Positions 43,915-64,000 of a DNA stretch of 64,000 bases are shown piece by piece; position 1 is the stretch's first letter; every line of letters begins with the position of its first letter. The stretch comes from Piscicola geometra (lineage: Eukaryota > Annelida > Clitellata > Hirudinida > Piscicolidae): contig OX030956.1 of assembly GCA_943735955.1 (NCBI GenBank), positions 9,694,445 to 9,758,444 of the forward strand, written 5' to 3'. A program made the position numbers and the translations under genes. A model generated the notes under the pieces. The model made no database searches. It had not been told where the DNA came from and was given only the letters and a program-made list of their open reading frames with translations.

Positions 43915-45393
43915 TCTGACGAGTGAGTGAAGGCTATTTGAAGGAACTTAATTACTTTTTTGGAGAAGTTGTTTATGCAAAACAATATAACAAATTCAAG
44001 AACTTATGCTGTATGTTTAAATTATATTTTTGGTTTCAATCTAGGTATTCTATTTTTTTTATAACTTTATTTAAATCAAATCTTGGTTTTTGTTTTAAAT
44101 ATAAGTTAAAACACTGCGACTTCAACTCATGACCAACCTTCTAATTCTTTTTCCAATCCAGTCTTTCCACTGTAACAACAGCTCTGCTCGCACCAATAGC
44201 AGCTCTCGCTTTCCACCCAATAAACATAATATATATATAACATATGTACAATATATGCATCATTCACGAAGAGATGTCGCGAGCTTGGAGAGACTAGATC
44301 GATACTGAGAGTATACCAAAAAAACAAACCAAGAAGCAAAATAGAATTTTTTTGAATTGTTAATATTATTTTAAAACTTTGAAAATTAATATTTGGTCTC
44401 ACAAATGCTACGAAATATTTGACAGTGCTATTTGGATCCTCTTTGTGGTTAATAAGAACGTCGTACTTTTAGGAAGTATTGCCTGTTGAGACATGCCACG
44501 ATGAGCATGCAAAAAGTTTTGCGGTCTTACGATTAAAATTCCAATATTTCAAAAAGTTATATTTAATAATATGCAGAGAAACTTTAAAACCTTCTAAGTA
44601 ATTCTTAACTCACTTTTAAAAACTCAACTCACTAGTGTTAACTCTGTATTTTGTCATCAGCGCACCAGCGAAATAATTTGAAATAACTTATTCTGTGAAT
44701 CTGAGATGAAAGCACGAAAACCTCCTAGCAGACCAATGATGTTATTGCGACAAAAAATCTCTTCGTATATCGATTCAGACAGCGAACGCATCAACTCGAT
44801 CAGTTGAAATCATGTGCAGTGAGCAGAAATTTGTGGAGAAGTCATATGATCGTGTCGCGGAATCAGAGGCCTCTTGACCTCTTGGCTGCACTCTCTCGAT
44901 GATGATGATTTTTGTTATTGTTTTAAAGCGTCTGAGTGTCATAGTGTAGTTTTAACTTTCATTATCGGTGTTTTTAGCGGGATTCAGTAAGCAAATTCAG
45001 AGTGATCGATAATGAAAAGCATTAAATACTAGGTGGAAACATTGAAAGAATTATTTTTGGTTTTTATTGTTTTTAAGATATATTGAAGATATATTAGTAG
45101 AGTGAGTAAGATTCTCTGTGAAATTATATTTATTGAAAACTTTGACATGACATATTGGGAAAAAAGAATTATGATTACAAGTTGAACAAAATATTCCAAT
45201 TTAGCTACTCTGTAATGATTGATTGCTGTATCATGAATATTCATCTTAACTACAAAATTTCCCTCAAGAATGTGAAACTATCCTATATTAACTCGAAATG
45301 TCACTCATTTATGTTAAATGTAAAAAATATTTAAGGTAATTTTTATATATTTTGTCAAATAATGCTAAAATATAGATATTTGTGAAAGGATTC
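43915..45393. other. Intergenic: V-ATPase a promoter side and LRR gene 3' side
   Basis: Should contain the V-ATPase a 5' UTR exon(s) and promoter and the 3' UTR of the LRR gene. A GC-richer patch at about 44640-44910 could be the promoter or 5' UTR region, but no element was identified. On the minus strand AATAAA occurs at 45134-45129, about 260 bp after the LRR stop, as a possible poly(A) signal. Confidence 0.5.
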
Positions 45394-61954
<16,561 letters not shown>

Positions 61955-63844
61955 CTGATGATAATGATGATGGTGGTGGTGATGATGATGAAGATGATGA
62001 TGATGATCATGATGAAGATGATCATGGTGATGATCATAATCATGATTATGATGATGATAACGATGATGAGAATGGTGATCCTGATGACGATTTCGTTGAT
62101 GATGATCACGACCATGAAAATTACGTTTTTTGGGATAATACTTAGTGTGATGGCAATGTTTTCACAGCTTTGATAGAATCTCATAGTTTCAAAATTAAAC
62201 ATGAAGTTTCAGTTGAAAAAATGGATGAATGCCAATGTTCCCTAAGAAGCCAAAGACTGGTAATATAAAGCGACTTTTTAAAGCACCTCTTCGCTTTGTT
62301 GACGGCTTGCTTGGCCACTCTCGAATTCTTAAATAACGCTCTTTCATGATTTCATGTGATCCCATTCATAATATAAATTAAACAATCCTATTTTTTATTT
62401 TTTTTCCGGTTTTTAATGGTTGGAAAAAATATAATATGTTTACAATTTTTAACATTATTTTGAGAAATTTAATTGTATTTCCTAAAACTCAAAATGGTTA
62501 AAAATTTAATAACTTACAATCACTGGTTTATTATATTGATGACCATCATCATCCTCTTCACCACCGTTTTCATCATTGTTTAGAAAACATATATGTACTT
62601 TTCTTTATCATGAATCTCGTTATATTTTTAAAATGAAAGAAAATAAATTTTGATCGAGTTGTTATTCTTTCAAGAGAGGTTAACTAGAGTGCACTGGCGG
62701 CTATTGATTGCCTCTCCAAACTGCTTCTTTCACATTCACCCAAACAAGCTTCAATCAACTACTTCAACGGGAAGTGGCTGTACAGATCTCAATGTTGCTT
62801 TATTTAAGAAATTTTTAACGATATCGTTTAAACAAATATTATAGTAAAATTAAAACAAATTGTTTTTCAACTTTGTTTGAGGCTAGATTGAGATTGTACT
62901 TCTTTTCTTTTTTTCATAATCGCGTTGTTCCACGCGAGAAAGTTTATTTAGATAGTGAATTCAGTTTGAATTTCTTGAATAAACTTTGAAACTTTTCTTA
63001 ATTAAAAAAAATGTAAACATCTTTTAACCTATGAAATCTATTCAGATGTTTTATTGTTGAGGAAGATTAAATAGATTATCACAAAATACTCTTTTTCAAA
63101 GCATTTCGAAGCGTTTAGTAACTGAAAAAAATTGAAACTAAGTATTAAATAAAATAAAATACATTTTTAGAAGAAAGCAGAAAATCTCTAAGAATCACAA
63201 TTGAATGTATTTTGATGATGATAATAAAAAATACCGATCTTTTGACTTTTTAAAGATTTAATTGAGAAATCGTGTTTAGGTCTGTCTCTGACATTTTTCT
63301 GATTTCTTCAACTTTGTAAAAACAACTTCCACTTAACAGAGATTTAAACCAAAACATAAAGCAATGTTTAGAAGTTTTAATCATTGCTCATTCATCATGC
63401 TGAAGCGCAAAAAGATAATAAATGAATTTTTGTTTTTATCTTTTTTCTTATACCCAAGAGAACATTCTTGAAAGAGAAAAAACAGTCTTAAACTAAAGTT
63501 AATGAAAAGATACTGATTTTTGATCTTGAAAAATACTAATGATAAATAGCAGGTCTATTCTGATGAATTAATTTACCACGATTAAAGCAAAACATGTTTT
63601 TTATGTATACAGATATCAAGACACTGGTATGCGCACACAGTATCGCAAAACTAAATCTTTAAAAAAATTAATAAAATGGAAAATAAACGAGCTTTCTAAA
63701 ATTTAAGCATGAGTTGTGAGAGTTTTTAAGCGACGAATATGACACCCTTGTTTGAGCCTTGGTACGTGTCATCTTGCAAATTGCCTGTCTTAAAAAGAAC
63801 TTTTTCCACAGTGTCTGAGGGTCTTAAATGTTTTTGGGGAACGG
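61955..63844. other. Intron DNA upstream of the LRR exons
   Basis: (GAT)n at about 61957-62115 directly precedes the acceptor of exon 61954-61807. The rest is AT-rich. A GC-richer patch at 62680-62790 has no recognised identity. Confidence 0.55.
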
Positions 63845-64000
63845 TTTTCTGATTGTGTAACGACTCTTATCTTGAACAATGGATAATGGTCCTAGGTTCG
63901 AGTGTAACTGATGACTAAGTAGCACATAGACGCCTGAAAGCCCGTTCGGGTTATACGCCACTGTGATAATACTCTATGTTATCTCTGTTAAAGTTTTTTT
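63845..64000 (+). mobile_element. SINE-like repeat, family C copy 2
   Basis: GGTCCTAGGTTCGAGTGTAA resembles a B box. The body with TATACGCCACTGTGATAATACTC matches the copy at 7738-7905. It runs to the window edge. Confidence 0.55.

Overview
This is nuclear DNA from an AT-rich metazoan. It shows interrupted genes with GT-AG introns, heavy microsatellite load and many kinds of transposable element. The transposons include CR1-like and RNase H-bearing LINEs, hAT elements, a Merlin-like relic and tRNA-derived SINEs. A ciliary transition-fibre gene (FBF1) alongside Mi-2 and V-ATPase subunit a suggests a ciliated invertebrate. A lophotrochozoan such as an annelid or mollusc is my guess from the overall character, not something the sequence proves.

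Layout. 1-5081: intergenic DNA with a hAT element, SINEs and MITE remnants. 5082-27143 (minus): a Mi-2/CHD4 chromatin remodeller of at least 45 coding exons, with the first exon not found. I assembled it exon by exon and every junction keeps phase; it gives about 1840 residues. 27144-30999: intergenic DNA or 5' introns, with a Merlin-like relic and a second, intact-ended hAT copy. 31000-35683 (plus): an FBF1 homologue of about 16 exons, 5' end missing. 36234-43914 (minus): a complete 24-exon V-ATPase subunit a of 825 residues. 45394-61954 (minus): the 3' six exons of a leucine-rich-repeat transmembrane protein, running off the right edge. Its 7.6-kb intron holds several LINEs, a MITE, a SINE and a 490-bp (GATT)n tract.

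The four genes act in separate processes: chromatin remodelling, cilium base, proton pumping, and probable adhesion or recognition. I see no operon-like or defence system. The most unusual material lies in the introns of the Mi-2 gene. Its (TG)n and (CA)n tracts sit at opposite ends of the same introns, next to the splice sites, so the pre-mRNA could fold and bring the sites together. RNase H LINEs sit inside (CAA)n tracts, in three cases right next to 5' splice sites. Three hAT copies keep 8-bp target duplications and carry G-quadruplex-like subterminal arrays.

All gene models come from reading the sequence by eye (conserved protein motifs plus splice consensus and phase). No search or transcript evidence was available.
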